33,882 nucleotides of DNA from Spirochaetia bacterium (GCA_030041455.1 JASHNV010000196.1:1-33882), one strand, 5' to 3'; positions 15,729-24,304 are shown, numbered from the stretch's first letter. Program-made: numbers and translations. Notes: generated by a model from the sequence alone, not told the origin.

Positions 15729-17837
15729 ATGAGTAATGGATCTCCCGCGGCCGGCGCGCCGGCTCCCTACCCTTCCTTCCGCCTGAAGGTCATCCTGAAC
15801 ACCGTCGTGGTGGTGGTCGTCGGCATCGTCCTCCAACAGACGTTGATGGATTTCGCCGACGGCATGGCCTATCGCGCCTTCGACTTCATCGCGTTCCTGA
15901 GGAACTTCGCCGGCCTCCTCCTCCACGCCGTGGTCGCGCCGGTCGTCGTGGGGACGATTCTCGTGTGGGCGTACGTGAACCCGCTTCACAAGGTGCTGTG
16001 GACCATCTACTCGGGAGGCCGTCCGAGCGAGCGAGCGTACCATCGAGCCCTCAGGATCCTCGTCTACTATCCCTACCTTCTCATCGTCCTGAACGTCGTC
16101 GGGTTCGCCTCAGGCTACCTTCTCGGAACCCCGAAGGAGCAGCTTGAGACTCCGCAGGGCGTCGTGCAGCTCCTCCAAAACATCGCCGGAGGCATCGTGT
16201 TCGCCCTCGTGCAGGTCAGCATCAACAACCTCGCGCTCGCGAAGCCGCGCGAGCTCCTGCGCATTCATTACCTCGGTCCGCTCAGGGAGCCGAGCAACGC
16301 GAGGCGCGGCATGCTCGTCACGGTCTCCCTCGCGCTCTACGTGATGTTCACGGTGATCAGCGTCGGCCAGTCGATCAACAACGCGACGCAGCTTTCGGCG
16401 AACCTGTACCGCGCCGTCGCGAGCGGGACCAAGAGCCTTGCCGACGCGACGGCGGATTACCGCGCGGCGGTCGCAAAGATCCGCGAGATCCCCGCGAGCA
16501 GCGTCCGGCCTCCGGCGGAGGACGCTGGCGCGGTCCAGCCGGTCTTCGTATACCTCGCCATCGTTCTCTTTCTCGTCGTGCTCGCGGTGTTCATGCAGCT
16601 CATGGCTTCGAGGTCGCAGAAGGCGCAATTCGACGCGCTCACCGCGAAGCTCGGCGAGCTGAGCGCCGGAAAGGCCGACCTGACCCAGCGCGTTCTCATC
16701 GCCCAGTTCGACGAGCTCGGCGAGCTCTCGCAGGCGATCAACCGCTTCATCAGCAAGCTGAAGGAGCTTCTCGGCCAGTTCGTGGACGCCGGGGAGGGCG
16801 TCACCCGCTCCTCGGCCACCCTCCGGGGAGTCCTCGACAACACGGCCGCCGCCACCGAGCAAATGGTGGCCTCGATCGCGCAGATCAGCTCGAACGCCGG
16901 AAGCCAGGCGAACGTCGTGCGCAAGACCGAGGGCGCGCTCTCGACCATGCTCGACTCCCTCGATCGGATCTCGACGAACGTCGACGCCCAGGCCGCCTTC
17001 GTCGAGGAGACCTCGAGCGCCATCACGGAAATGGCGGCGAACATTCGGGAGGTAAGCGAGGCGACGACGAAGGCGAACGCCCTCGCCGCGAACCTCATCC
17101 AGGTCGCCAAGGACGGCGCGGTGGCCGTCGACAACTCGGCGAAGGCGGTGCGGGACCTCGAGCAGTCGTCCGAGCAGGTGAACGCGATCGTCACGGTGAT
17201 CGCGAAGATCGCCGCCCAGACCAACCTCCTCGCCATGAACGCCGCGATCGAGGCCGCGCACGCGGGCGACGCCGGGCGGGGCTTCGCGGTGGTGGCCGAG
17301 GAGGTGCGCAGTCTCGCCGAGAACAGCGCGGCGAGCGCCAAGGAAATCGCCGCCCACATCAAGTCGATGTCGAGCCTCATCGACACCGGCGTCAGGCTTT
17401 CCGGGCAGGCGGGCGAGTCCCTCAAGCGCATCGGCCAGGACATCAACAACACGACCAGCCTCATCGAGCAGATCGCCGGCGCGATGAAGGAGCAGAGCGT
17501 CGGCGCTAACGAGATCGTCACGGGGATGTCCTCGCTCGTGCGGGCCACCCAGGAGATCCGGCGGATCGCCGAGGAGCAGAAGAGCAGCAACGCCGCGATG
17601 CGGAGCTCCATTGAGACGCTCGTGCAGATCTTCACCGAGATCCAGGAGGCCACCGAGGAGCAGGCGAAGGGCAACCACGAGATCGTGGACGGGATCGCCA
17701 ACCTCCAGAACGTGGAGAGCGACAACCGGCAGATCGTCGACCGTCTTCAGGCGCTTCTCTCGCGTTTCGTCCTCACGGGGGAGGAGGAGCCGGTCTTCTC
17801 GAAGGTCGAGACGGCTCCCGTCGTCGAGGAGACCTGA
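15729..17837 (+). CDS. Methyl-accepting chemotaxis protein with a multi-helix membrane domain
   Basis: A 702-residue chemoreceptor. The N-terminal 220 residues hold about five hydrophobic helices (21-39, 61-82, 109-132, 150-170, 195-213) instead of the usual single helix plus large sensor. A short extracytoplasmic loop (about 214-268) and a last helix (270-292) follow. A HAMP-like linker (about 295-350) leads into the long cytoplasmic coiled coil. The CheA/CheW-binding hairpin tip is clear at about 494-530 ([20 protein letters not shown] ... [14 protein letters not shown]). The ATG at 15729 follows a strong promoter by seven bases. No chemotaxis partner genes lie nearby, so it is an orphan receptor feeding a pathway encoded elsewhere. 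Confidence 0.92.
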   Translation: MSNGSPAAGAPAPYPSFRLKVILNTVVVVVVGIVLQQTLMDFADGMAYRAFDFIAFLRNFAGLLLHAVVAPVVVGTILVWAYVNPLHKVLWTIYSGGRPSERAYHRALRILVYYPYLLIVLNVVGFASGYLLGTPKEQLETPQGVVQLLQNIAGGIVFALVQVSINNLALAKPRELLRIHYLGPLREPSNARRGMLVTVSLALYVMFTVISVGQSINNATQLSANLYRAVASGTKSLADATADYRAAVAKIREIPASSVRPPAEDAGAVQPVFVYLAIVLFLVVLAVFMQLMASRSQKAQFDALTAKLGELSAGKADLTQRVLIAQFDELGELSQAINRFISKLKELLGQFVDAGEGVTRSSATLRGVLDNTAAATEQMVASIAQISSNAGSQANVVRKTEGALSTMLDSLDRISTNVDAQAAFVEETSSAITEMAANIREVSEATTKANALAANLIQVAKDGAVAVDNSAKAVRDLEQSSEQVNAIVTVIAKIAAQTNLLAMNAAIEAAHAGDAGRGFAVVAEEVRSLAENSAASAKEIAAHIKSMSSLIDTGVRLSGQAGESLKRIGQDINNTTSLIEQIAGAMKEQSVGANEIVTGMSSLVRATQEIRRIAEEQKSSNAAMRSSIETLVQIFTEIQEATEEQAKGNHEIVDGIANLQNVESDNRQIVDRLQALLSRFVLTGEEEPVFSKVETAPVVEET

Positions 17838-17854
17838 GGAGAGGCCCGCCTCCC

Positions 17855-19510
17855 CTACGCGGTGCCTGCGGCGGCCGAGCGCCCCGCGATTCTTCCGGAA
17901 AAGAGACAGCCGCCGAGAAAGGTTCCCTCGAGAGCCCGATAGCCGTGCATCCCTCCGCCCCCGAAGCCCGAAGCCTCGCCGCAGGCGAACAGCCCGGGAA
18001 GCCGGCGTCCCCCCTCTCCGAGCACCCCTCCGTCGAGGTCCGTCTCGAGTCCGCCGAGGGTCTTTCGGGTGAGGATCCGGAGGCGCACCGCGACGAGGGG
18101 CCCCTCTCCCGGATCGAGGAGCCGTCCGGGCTTCGCGACGCGGATCAGGCGATCGACCCAATAGGAGCGCGCGACCTGGATCCCGGCGATCTGGGCGTCC
18201 TTTCCGAAGGGATTCGCGGTCTCCCGGTCGCGGGCGACGACCTCCCGCTCGAGGGCGACCGGGTCGACGAGCGGCTCTCCGCCGAGCTCGTTCATGGAGC
18301 GGACGAGCTCGGGGAGGGACGCGCGGACGATGAAGTCCTCGCCTCGCTCCCTGAAGGCGGCGACCGGGCCCGGGGGCCCGGGAAGGGCGCGCTTGAGAAC
18401 GAGCCGGACGCTCTTCCCCGTGAGGTCGGGGTTCTGCTCGGAGCCCGAGAGCGCGATCTCGCGGTCGAGCACGCCGCGATTGAGGAGCAGCCACGAATGG
18501 TCGCGGCCCGAGGCCACGACGTGCCTGAGCGCCCCGAGGCTGTCAAATCCCGGAAAGAGCGGCGCGGGAAGCCGGCGGCCGAACGCGTCGATCCAGAGCG
18601 GCGTCGGACCGCTCAAGATCCGGATCCCGTGGCTCGGCCAGATCGGCGCGAAGTTCCCGACTCCCTCCGGGTAGTGCCACATCCGGTCGGGATTGATGAA
18701 GCGCCCGCCCTCCGCGGCGACGATCTCGACCATCCTGCCGTCGACGTGGCTCGGGACGCCGAGCAGCATGCTCCGGGGGGGCGGGCCGAAGCGCTTCGGC
18801 CAGTTGCGGCGCACCATCTCGACGTTGCCGCCCATGCCGCCGGAGCTCACGATCACCGCCTGCGCGCCGAGGGAGAACTCTCGGGCGACCGATCGCGAGC
18901 TCGGCTCCCCGCGCCGCGCGACGCTCGGCTCAAGCACCTCGCCGCGCACGCCGGCTACGACGCCCGCCTTCATCACGAGCCCGGTGACCCGATGGCGGAA
19001 GCGCATCGCGAGGAGGCCGCGATCGGCCGCGGCCCGGGCCTGCCTGAGGAAGGGCTCGAGGAGGCCGGGTCCGGTGCCCCAGGTGACGTGGAAGCGGGGG
19101 ACCGAGTTGCCGTGGTCGCGCGCGAGGTAGCCCCCGCGCTCGGCCCACTGCACGAGGGGGAAGAAGCGGACGCCGAGGCTATGCAGCCAGCGGCGCTTCT
19201 CGCCCGCGGCGAAATCGACGTAGGCCTCGGCCCACTTGCGCGGCCAAAAGTCCTCCTCCCGGTCGAAGGCGGCGCTCCCGAGCCAGTCCTGGAGCGCGAG
19301 ATCGCGGTTGTCGCGCACCCCGAGCCGTCGCTGCTCGGGCGAGTCGACGAGGAACAGCCCGCCGAAGGACCAGAAGGCCTGGCCGCCGAGCGACGCTTCA
19401 GGCTCCTGGTCGAGGACGATCACGCGCCGTCCGGCGCCCGCGAGCTCCCCGGCAGCGACGAGGCCCGCGAGACCCGCCCCGACGACGATCGCGTCCGCGT
19501 CGTCGCTCAT
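17855..19510 (-). CDS. FAD-binding dehydrogenase (succinate dehydrogenase/ketosteroid dehydrogenase-like)
   Basis: A 551-residue flavoprotein. The N-terminus has the dinucleotide motif IVVGAGLAGLVAAGELA with GxGxxG at 11-16 and a Glu/Asp-type strand end VIVLDQEPE. GGQAFWSFGGLF (42-53) is the FAD-contacting segment of the FAD_binding_2 family. The C-terminus LFACGEASGFGGGGMHGYRALEGTFLGG is the second FAD-binding segment of KsdD-like and 'FAD-binding dehydrogenase' proteins. Substrate is unknown. The ATG overlaps the stop of the DUF3052 gene (ATGA), so it is translationally coupled and is the last gene of a three-gene operon. It converges on the chemoreceptor gene with a 17-base gap. Confidence 0.87.
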   Translation of the reverse strand: MSDDADAIVVGAGLAGLVAAGELAGAGRRVIVLDQEPEASLGGQAFWSFGGLFLVDSPEQRRLGVRDNRDLALQDWLGSAAFDREEDFWPRKWAEAYVDFAAGEKRRWLHSLGVRFFPLVQWAERGGYLARDHGNSVPRFHVTWGTGPGLLEPFLRQARAAADRGLLAMRFRHRVTGLVMKAGVVAGVRGEVLEPSVARRGEPSSRSVAREFSLGAQAVIVSSGGMGGNVEMVRRNWPKRFGPPPRSMLLGVPSHVDGRMVEIVAAEGGRFINPDRMWHYPEGVGNFAPIWPSHGIRILSGPTPLWIDAFGRRLPAPLFPGFDSLGALRHVVASGRDHSWLLLNRGVLDREIALSGSEQNPDLTGKSVRLVLKRALPGPPGPVAAFRERGEDFIVRASLPELVRSMNELGGEPLVDPVALEREVVARDRETANPFGKDAQIAGIQVARSYWVDRLIRVAKPGRLLDPGEGPLVAVRLRILTRKTLGGLETDLDGGVLGEGGRRLPGLFACGEASGFGGGGMHGYRALEGTFLGGCLFSGRIAGRSAAAGTA

Positions 19511-19962
19511 CCAGTCCCCCGCCCGATCCCGCGGCTTCCGGACCGGTCCCTGAGCCTGACCACGAGCTTGAGCGCCGACCAGCTGTCGTCGACCGAGCAC
19601 ACCTTCACGTCGACGAGGCCGTTTGCGAGCGCGATGTGCCGCACGTCTTCCTCGCCGAGCGCTCCCTCGGCGGCCCTGCGCCCCTTCCGCCACGAGATCC
19701 AGATCGCCCCGTTTTCCTCGATCTCGCCGCGCAGAGCCGGAAGGTCGGCGCGGAGCTCTTCCCCGCTCCGCGCGAAGTAGTGGATGAGGTCCTTTTTCAC
19801 GCCGCGATCGCGCACGATCCGCAGGCTCGGCGGGAGGTCGGAGAAGAGATCGAAGTAGTGGCTCGGCTCGTTCACGAGGGCGATCCTGAGCCCCTCCCGG
19901 ATGCCGAGCTTTTTCGCGAGGGGACTCCTCGCATAGTCCGCCCTCTTGTCGTCGACCGTCAC
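19507..19962 (-). CDS. DUF3052-family protein
   Basis: A 151-residue soluble protein resembling DUF3052, a family without known function. Typical features are an N-terminal SPLAKKLGIREGLRIALVNEPSHY segment, a central region where an acidic and aromatic stretch alternates, and the conserved GAIWISWRKG followed by DVRHIALANGLVDVKVCSVDDSWSALKLVVR at the end. The start is GTG at 19962, supported by GGGAGG five bases upstream; no in-frame ATG is suitable. It sits 34 bases after the HD-domain gene and overlaps the dehydrogenase start by four bases. Its role is likely to be read only through this operon. Confidence 0.78.
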   Translation of the reverse strand: MTVDDKRADYARSPLAKKLGIREGLRIALVNEPSHYFDLFSDLPPSLRIVRDRGVKKDLIHYFARSGEELRADLPALRGEIEENGAIWISWRKGRRAAEGALGEEDVRHIALANGLVDVKVCSVDDSWSALKLVVRLRDRSGSRGIGRGTG

Positions 19963-19996
19963 GCGAGCCTCCCGCGCCGAAGAGGCGCCCGGGGAG

Positions 19997-20866
19997 TCAG
20001 AGGCGAAAAACCTTCACGAGCCGCTTCTCGGCGGCGCCGTCGATCGTCGCCTCGACCTCGACGTAGGGCTCCAGACCCGAGCCGTTCAGCTTCTCCTTGA
20101 GAAGCTCGTCGAGCTGAAAGATCCCCGCGGAGTTCGTCATCTTCACGACGATGTGGATGGGCTTCGCCTCTCCGCGGCTGATCTCGATCTTGTCGATCGC
20201 GGCGGCCGACAGGCTGTGGATGTTCACCTGCCCCGCCTCGAACGGAAGCCGGCTGCGCCCCTTCGTCATGTCGAGCGCGTCGGCGACGCGGACGATGCCC
20301 GCCTCGACCGTGAGAGGCCGGCCGCCGGAGCGATGGGAGATGACGGCATGAAGCGCCTCGGAGCGGACGATCGCCGCCTCGCGGGCCGGATAGAGCGTCA
20401 CGAGCCATTCTCGGATCTTCATCTGGGCGATGAAGAGGCTGTACTGCTCGTGCTCGAGCCGATGGACCGACATGCCGAGGTCGTGGGTCAGCGCCGCGAG
20501 CACGGTAACGACCTCGGCGTCCTCTTTCGTGAGCCCATGGTCCTTGACGACGTTCGGCTCGATCCCCGAGGCGGTGAGAAGCCGCAGGAGCTTCAACGCG
20601 ATGTTCGCGACGAGGTGGACGTGGACCGGGCCGTGATCGCTCATGCCGAGGCGGGTCACCGCGTTCACATTGGCGCATTCCCACAGCGCGTAGGCGTCGA
20701 CGTCGGCGTTCACCACGTCCACGAGCCCCTGGAGGACCGGGTTGTGTCGGGCCGGGAGGCTCAAGGAGATCATTTCCCCACGGGGGGGCTCGGGGACCGG
20801 CTGCAGCGCCTCTTCGCTCGGGAGGTCGAGCTCGGAGTGCGCGAGGGCGTTCCTGTCAGGTGTCAT
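19997..20866 (-). CDS. HD-domain metal-dependent phosphohydrolase-like protein
   Basis: A 289-residue cytoplasmic protein. The HD core shows SDHGPVHVHLVANIA (His78), LAALTHDLGMSVHR (His128-Asp129, then His135) and RVADALDMTKG (Asp196/Asp199), matching the ligands of HD phosphohydrolases. The C-terminal hundred residues (from about INIHSL/IDKIEISRGEAKPIHIVV) form a separate beta-rich domain of unknown role. Proteins of this layout have been annotated only generically, so the substrate (nucleotide, cyclic nucleotide or other) cannot be stated. The ATG at 20866 lies six bases after a TACAAT -10, so the mRNA appears leaderless. It is first in the operon with DUF3052 and the FAD dehydrogenase. Confidence 0.82.
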   Translation of the reverse strand: MTPDRNALAHSELDLPSEEALQPVPEPPRGEMISLSLPARHNPVLQGLVDVVNADVDAYALWECANVNAVTRLGMSDHGPVHVHLVANIALKLLRLLTASGIEPNVVKDHGLTKEDAEVVTVLAALTHDLGMSVHRLEHEQYSLFIAQMKIREWLVTLYPAREAAIVRSEALHAVISHRSGGRPLTVEAGIVRVADALDMTKGRSRLPFEAGQVNIHSLSAAAIDKIEISRGEAKPIHIVVKMTNSAGIFQLDELLKEKLNGSGLEPYVEVEATIDGAAEKRLVKVFRL

Positions 20867-20872
20867 GAACCT

Positions 20873-20901
20873 ATTGTAAAGGGTTTTTGCGATAAGGAAA
20901 G
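20873..20901 (-). promoter_or_regulatory. Promoter of the HD-DUF3052-dehydrogenase operon
   Basis: On the minus strand TACAAT (20878-20873) stands six bases before the ATG at 20866. CTTTCC lies 17 bases upstream as a poor -35. The AT-rich spacer stands out from the GC-rich surroundings. Confidence 0.55.
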
Positions 20902-20938
20902 CCGTCGGAGCGGACCCGCCGCCGGCCCGCGGGGAGCC

Positions 20939-21739
20939 TCACCGGCTCCCGCGTGCGTCCCGCTCCGAGGAGACGCCGGGCCGGTCCTCGCGTTCGACGA
21001 CGAGTCGGGCTCCCGGAGCGAGGATTCGTACCCGGGTCGCGGGGGCCCTCAGGGCGGTCTGGGCCATGAATTGCTCGGGCGTTCCGGCGTGCTTCAGGAG
21101 AAGCGTGTCGCCGACCGGACCCCCGGTGAAGGCGTAGTGGATGGGCACGGCGAAGCGCGGGGCGAGGAACGCGCACGCCTGCGCGGCCTCCTCGACGTTC
21201 ATGACCACCTGGCGGTTGAAGAGCGGCCGGATCTTCAAGCCGTTGATCGAGAGGAGCGCGACGTCGATCGAGGGGAAGCGGCGGGGAATCTCCTCGAGCT
21301 CCGGGATGAGGAGCGTGTCGCCGCCGAAATAGACCGTGAAGCCCCCGCACTCGAGGACAAAGGTGATCTCGGGGACCCCGTGGCGCGCGGGCGCCGCCGT
21401 GATCCGAAGCGGCCCGACCTCCCGGGTCTCCCACGGGTCGAGCTCGCTCACGTCGGAGAAGCCCGCCCCGCGCGCCTTCCCGGCGATACCCCGCTTGACG
21501 ACGAAGGGCACCGCGAGGTCGCGATAGGCACGAAAGGCGTTCACGTCGAAGTGATCGTAGTGCCCGTGGCTCGCGACGACCGCCGAGAGCTCGGGAAGCG
21601 CGTCGATCGCGATTCCCCGCGGCTCGCCGGGATGGTAGGTGAACTTCTCGGAGAACCACGGGTCGGTCAGGACGGCGACCCGCCCGAACTGGATGAGCAC
21701 CGTCGCGTGCGCGACGCGGGTGATTGTCAGGGATTCCAT
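20939..21739 (-). CDS. Metallo-beta-lactamase-fold hydrolase (UlaG/UPF0173-like)
   Basis: A 266-residue enzyme of the metallo-beta-lactamase superfamily. The metal motif HxHxDH is present as ASHGHYDHFD (His58, His60, Asp62, His63). It is preceded by LTDPWFSEK, and further ligands are expected at APARHG and FGGDT. The order VAHATVLIQFG ... LTDPWF is typical of UlaG/UPF0173 and NAPE-PLD-like lactonases or phosphodiesterases. The natural substrate is unknown. GGAGG lies seven bases before the ATG at 21739. The gene is divergent from a PadR regulator, and its promoter is overlapped by two operator-like palindromes. It is therefore likely induced by whatever ligand releases PadR. Confidence 0.88.
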   Translation of the reverse strand: MESLTITRVAHATVLIQFGRVAVLTDPWFSEKFTYHPGEPRGIAIDALPELSAVVASHGHYDHFDVNAFRAYRDLAVPFVVKRGIAGKARGAGFSDVSELDPWETREVGPLRITAAPARHGVPEITFVLECGGFTVYFGGDTLLIPELEEIPRRFPSIDVALLSINGLKIRPLFNRQVVMNVEEAAQACAFLAPRFAVPIHYAFTGGPVGDTLLLKHAGTPEQFMAQTALRAPATRVRILAPGARLVVEREDRPGVSSERDARGSR

Positions 21740-21743
21740 TGCG

Positions 21744-21780
21744 TATCCTCCATATGTCTATAATTGACATATGGAGGATA
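21744..21780. promoter_or_regulatory. Operator 1: 15-bp perfect inverted repeat (PadR site)
   Basis: TATCCTCCATATGTC (21744-21758) and its exact reverse complement (21766-21780) flank the 7-base centre TATAATT. The core ATGTC-N7-GACAT matches operator 2 and resembles the ATGT/ACAT half-sites bound by PadR proteins. It covers the hydrolase -10, transcription start and ribosome site. Confidence 0.8.
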
Positions 21781-21803
21781 CCGCCTTCTGGACAATATGT
21801 CAA
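21775..21803 (-). promoter_or_regulatory. Promoter of the hydrolase gene, overlapped by both operators
   Basis: On the minus strand TTGACA (21803-21798), 17 bases, TATCCT (21780-21775). The -35 lies inside operator 2 and the -10 inside the outer arm of operator 1, so a repressor bound at either site would block it. Confidence 0.65.
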
Positions 21804-21815
21804 CCGTTGACATAT
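21795..21815. promoter_or_regulatory. Operator 2: 10-bp perfect inverted repeat (PadR site)
   Basis: Arms ATATGTCAAC and GTTGACATAT flank a single C at 21805. The core ATGTC-N7-GACAT is the same as in operator 1. The right arm overlaps the ATG of padR at 21814, which implies autorepression. Confidence 0.8.
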
Positions 21816-22407
21816 GATCGCGGCTGATCGAGGGAGAGTCGCGAAGGTGAACACCTTGAGCTACGCGCTGCTCGGGCTCATCGCCCGCAAGCCCCTTTCC
21901 GGGTATGACCTCATGCGCCAGATGCGGGAGCGGGTCGGGCCGCTCTGGCCGGTCGGCCACAGCCAGATCTACCCCGCGCTCGCCGCGCTCGAGCGCGGAG
22001 GCCTCGCGCGGCACAACGTCGTGGAGCAGACCGAACGGCCGGACCGGAAGGTCTACGCCGCCACCGCCGCAGGCAGGCAAGCGCTGCGCGCCTGGATTCA
22101 AGCCGAGGCGTCGGGGCGGCCGCTTCGCGACGAGTTCCTGCTCAAGACCTACTCGATGTGGCTCCTGCGCGGCGGGGAGGCGCAGGAGCTGATCGAGCGC
22201 GAGCGCGAGCGCCGCGCCAGGAGCCTCGCGGAGTACGAGGCGACGCTTTCGCGCCTTCGCGATGAATGGAAGGGCGAGATCGACCGCGGCGACTCGCCCC
22301 TTTTCGCCTCCGCGCGGGTGCTCGAGTACGCGATCCTCCACGAGCGGGACTATCTCGCGTGGTGCGCGGAGACGCTCAGGCTCCTCGGACGCGGGGATCC
22401 CCCCTGA
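21814..22407 (+). CDS. PadR-family transcriptional repressor
   Basis: A 197-residue regulator. The winged helix starts at LSYALLGLIARKPLSGYDLM, continues with GPLWPVGHSQIYPALAALERGGLARHN (recognition helix SQIYPALAALE) and ends in the wing DRKVYAATAAGRQAL. All are strong PadR signatures. The C-terminal half (about 95-190, rich in Glu/Arg/Leu) is the long coiled-coil dimerisation region of the AphA/Vir_act_alpha_C type. The ATG at 21814 overlaps operator 2. An in-frame GTG at 21847 (VNTLSYALLG) follows GGGAG at a usable distance and could be the true start. It probably represses itself and the divergent hydrolase; ligand unknown. Confidence 0.93.
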   Translation: MIAADRGRVAKVNTLSYALLGLIARKPLSGYDLMRQMRERVGPLWPVGHSQIYPALAALERGGLARHNVVEQTERPDRKVYAATAAGRQALRAWIQAEASGRPLRDEFLLKTYSMWLLRGGEAQELIERERERRARSLAEYEATLSRLRDEWKGEIDRGDSPLFASARVLEYAILHERDYLAWCAETLRLLGRGDPP

Positions 22408-23101
22408 GCGCCGTCGCCCGACGACCGGAACGCGCCCGACGCAGCGCACGTCGAGCGCCCGTCCTCCGGGACGGCCCCTTGCTTCCTGGAAGGATGCCCG
22501 CCGTCCCGCCACCCGCCACGAGCTCGGTGTGGCGGGTGGCCGAGCTTCGCGTGTCCCGAGAGCGCCGTCTCGCCGCCCCTTGACGAGCCTGATCTTCCGC
22601 GGCCGTCCGTCGCGGTCGCGAAGTCGATGGCCGCGACCTTCGTGCCCGCGAAGAAGGCGATCGTCGCGTCCTCCGTCCGCCACGAGCTTCTTCGTCTCCC
22701 GACGCTCAAGACCTCGCGCGAGGAGGCGATCTTCCTCGGCTTGACCGTCTCCTCAAGCCGGTGTCTCGGCCGCGGGATGCCCTGCTTGAACGCGAAGCGA
22801 AGACGGCCCTTCGCGGCGGAGATCTTTCGATGTGTCGTCGCGCGCTTCGGCGAGCCGTTTCGCGTCGTCGCGAGCTTCTTTCAGGCGGGAAGCCTGCGGG
22901 CCTTCACGGGCTCGACGAACCGCGTCGCGTCGAGCCTGCGGGCGTCATGGATCTCTTCGAGCTCCCCGAAAGAAGCCGCTCTTCCCGCGCCTTTGACGCC
23001 CGAGTCCCTTCTTGACGGGCTTTGACGTGATTATCACGGAGCAACGCGGCAGGTAAGAATGACCCGTCACGTGCGCGGTTCGCACGCCCTGGCGGAGCCC
23101 G
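22408..23101. other. Gene-poor region with possible remnants of a decayed gene
   Basis: No intact gene is supported in about 690 bases. The minus strand shows short open segments of coding-like composition in different frames. One runs ELEEIHDARRLDATRF up to a TGA at about 22886. Another, beginning near 22892, is ARDDAKRLAEARDDTSKDL. A third near 22640 is DATIAFFAGTKVAAIDFATA. This could be a frameshifted relic, but I cannot name its family. An 11-bp hairpin CCACCCGCCAC/GTGGCGGGTGG (22509-22519 with 22529-22539) lies about 100 bases after the padR stop and may end its transcript, though it lacks a T-tract. Confidence 0.35.
23026..23038. repeat. 13-base palindrome CGTGAT-T-ATCACG
   Basis: A perfect inverted repeat in an AT-richer patch about 65 bases beyond the stop of the 7TM sensor gene. 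It could be a protein-binding site, but no flanking promoter or gene start explains it. Confidence 0.4.
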
Positions 23102-24304
23102 CTAATCCTTGTCGACGTCGGGGTAGAGCTCGGACATGCAGTCCGGGCAGAGGCCGTGCGAGAACTCGGCGTGCGAGTGCTCGGAAACGTAGGTCTCGAC
23201 GCTCTGCCAGAATCCGCGGTCGCTCCTGATCTTCTTGCATCGCGCGCAGATCGGCAGGATGCCCCGCAACGTGCGGATCTCTTCGTACATCCGGGAGCGC
23301 TCGGTGACGTCGTGGAGCACCATCACGGCGCCCTTTCGTCCGCGGATGCCGCCGTCGAGCGGGCTCACCCGAACCTCGTAGCGCAGGGTGTTCACCGACA
23401 CGTCCGCCGTGCCGGGCTCGACCTCGCTTCGAAGAAGGTCGAAGACCGGGTCGAGGGGGGCGCAGGCGAAAATGCTCAGTCCGAGGTCCGCTTCGTTGAT
23501 GTCGAGAATTCCCATCGCCGCTTTGTTCACGTCGACGATGCGCCTGCGGCCGTCGACGACGACCACCCCGTCGAGCAGATCGTCGAAAAGCCGGGAGCGC
23601 GGCGTGGGAACGAGCTCGAGCAGCCCGTGACGCTGAATGCCCACGCCGAACATGACCGCGCCGATCGCGATGCCCACCGGGGTGAAGTCCTTGTTGACGT
23701 CAGGCAAGATGCGAAAGACGTAGACGACGTTCGAGAGGAGTCCGACGAGGGTTCCCACCGTCATCCAGAAGAGCTGTCTGCGGTAGATCGTCCTCCCCTT
23801 GAAAAACTCCCTCGCGACGATGAGGAGTCCCGCGAGAACGAGTGCGTAGTTCAGGATGACGGCCGCGAAATAGAGGATCCCGTGGGTGATCCGGAGCGCC
23901 CGATGGCTGCCGACCTGGACGATTTGGACGTCGCTCCAGAAGAGGTGATGGATCGGATTCGTGAGAAGGAGCGAGACGGTGAAGAAGGCGGGAAACAGCA
24001 TGGGCCAAAACGTCCCGATCCTGGTCCAGCTCCGCCGGCCCGTGAAGTACAGAACGAAGAGCAGCCAAAACGGAGGAATGAGCGCGATGCAGACGTTCTC
24101 GATCTGCGCGAAGACGATCTTCGTCGCGTCGACGGTCGCAAGCAGCTCAAGATAGTTGAATACGAGAAAGCCTTCGGCCGCGAGGAAGTAGCAGAAGAGG
24201 TACTTGGTTCCGCCATATCGCCAAGTCGGCGCGATCCGTATGAGCAGAATGATCAGGACAAAGCAGATGTAGGGGGTGAGAGTCAGGTAGATCGTGTAAT
24301 CCAT
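23102..24304 (-). CDS. 7TM-PAS sensor protein ending in a Cys4 module, no kinase domain
   Basis: A 400-residue membrane sensor. The first 220 residues contain seven to eight hydrophobic helices typical of the histidine-kinase N-terminal 7TM region (YLTLTPYICFVLIILLIRIA, then the loop between helices with NPIHHLFWSDV). Residues about 225-335 form a PAS domain (LLDGVVVVDGRRRIVDVNKAA ... GAVMVLHDVTER). The end has CxxCKKIRxxxGxW ... EYVSEHS-type spacing and FSHGLCPDC. This Cys-x2-Cys pair plus Cys-x2-Cys with His looks like a zinc or redox module and recurs at the ends of PAS sensors. No kinase, GGDEF or effector domain follows. The ATG at 24304 follows a strong promoter with a leader of about 90 bases. 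Confidence 0.85.
   Translation of the reverse strand: MDYTIYLTLTPYICFVLIILLIRIAPTWRYGGTKYLFCYFLAAEGFLVFNYLELLATVDATKIVFAQIENVCIALIPPFWLLFVLYFTGRRSWTRIGTFWPMLFPAFFTVSLLLTNPIHHLFWSDVQIVQVGSHRALRITHGILYFAAVILNYALVLAGLLIVAREFFKGRTIYRRQLFWMTVGTLVGLLSNVVYVFRILPDVNKDFTPVGIAIGAVMFGVGIQRHGLLELVPTPRSRLFDDLLDGVVVVDGRRRIVDVNKAAMGILDINEADLGLSIFACAPLDPVFDLLRSEVEPGTADVSVNTLRYEVRVSPLDGGIRGRKGAVMVLHDVTERSRMYEEIRTLRGILPICARCKKIRSDRGFWQSVETYVSEHSHAEFSHGLCPDCMSELYPDVDKD

Noticed and set aside
22509-22539. 11-bp hairpin CCACCCGCCAC/GTGGCGGGTGG as an intrinsic terminator for padR
   Set aside because: The stem is good but neither strand has a T-tract after it, so I only mention it within the spacer entry.
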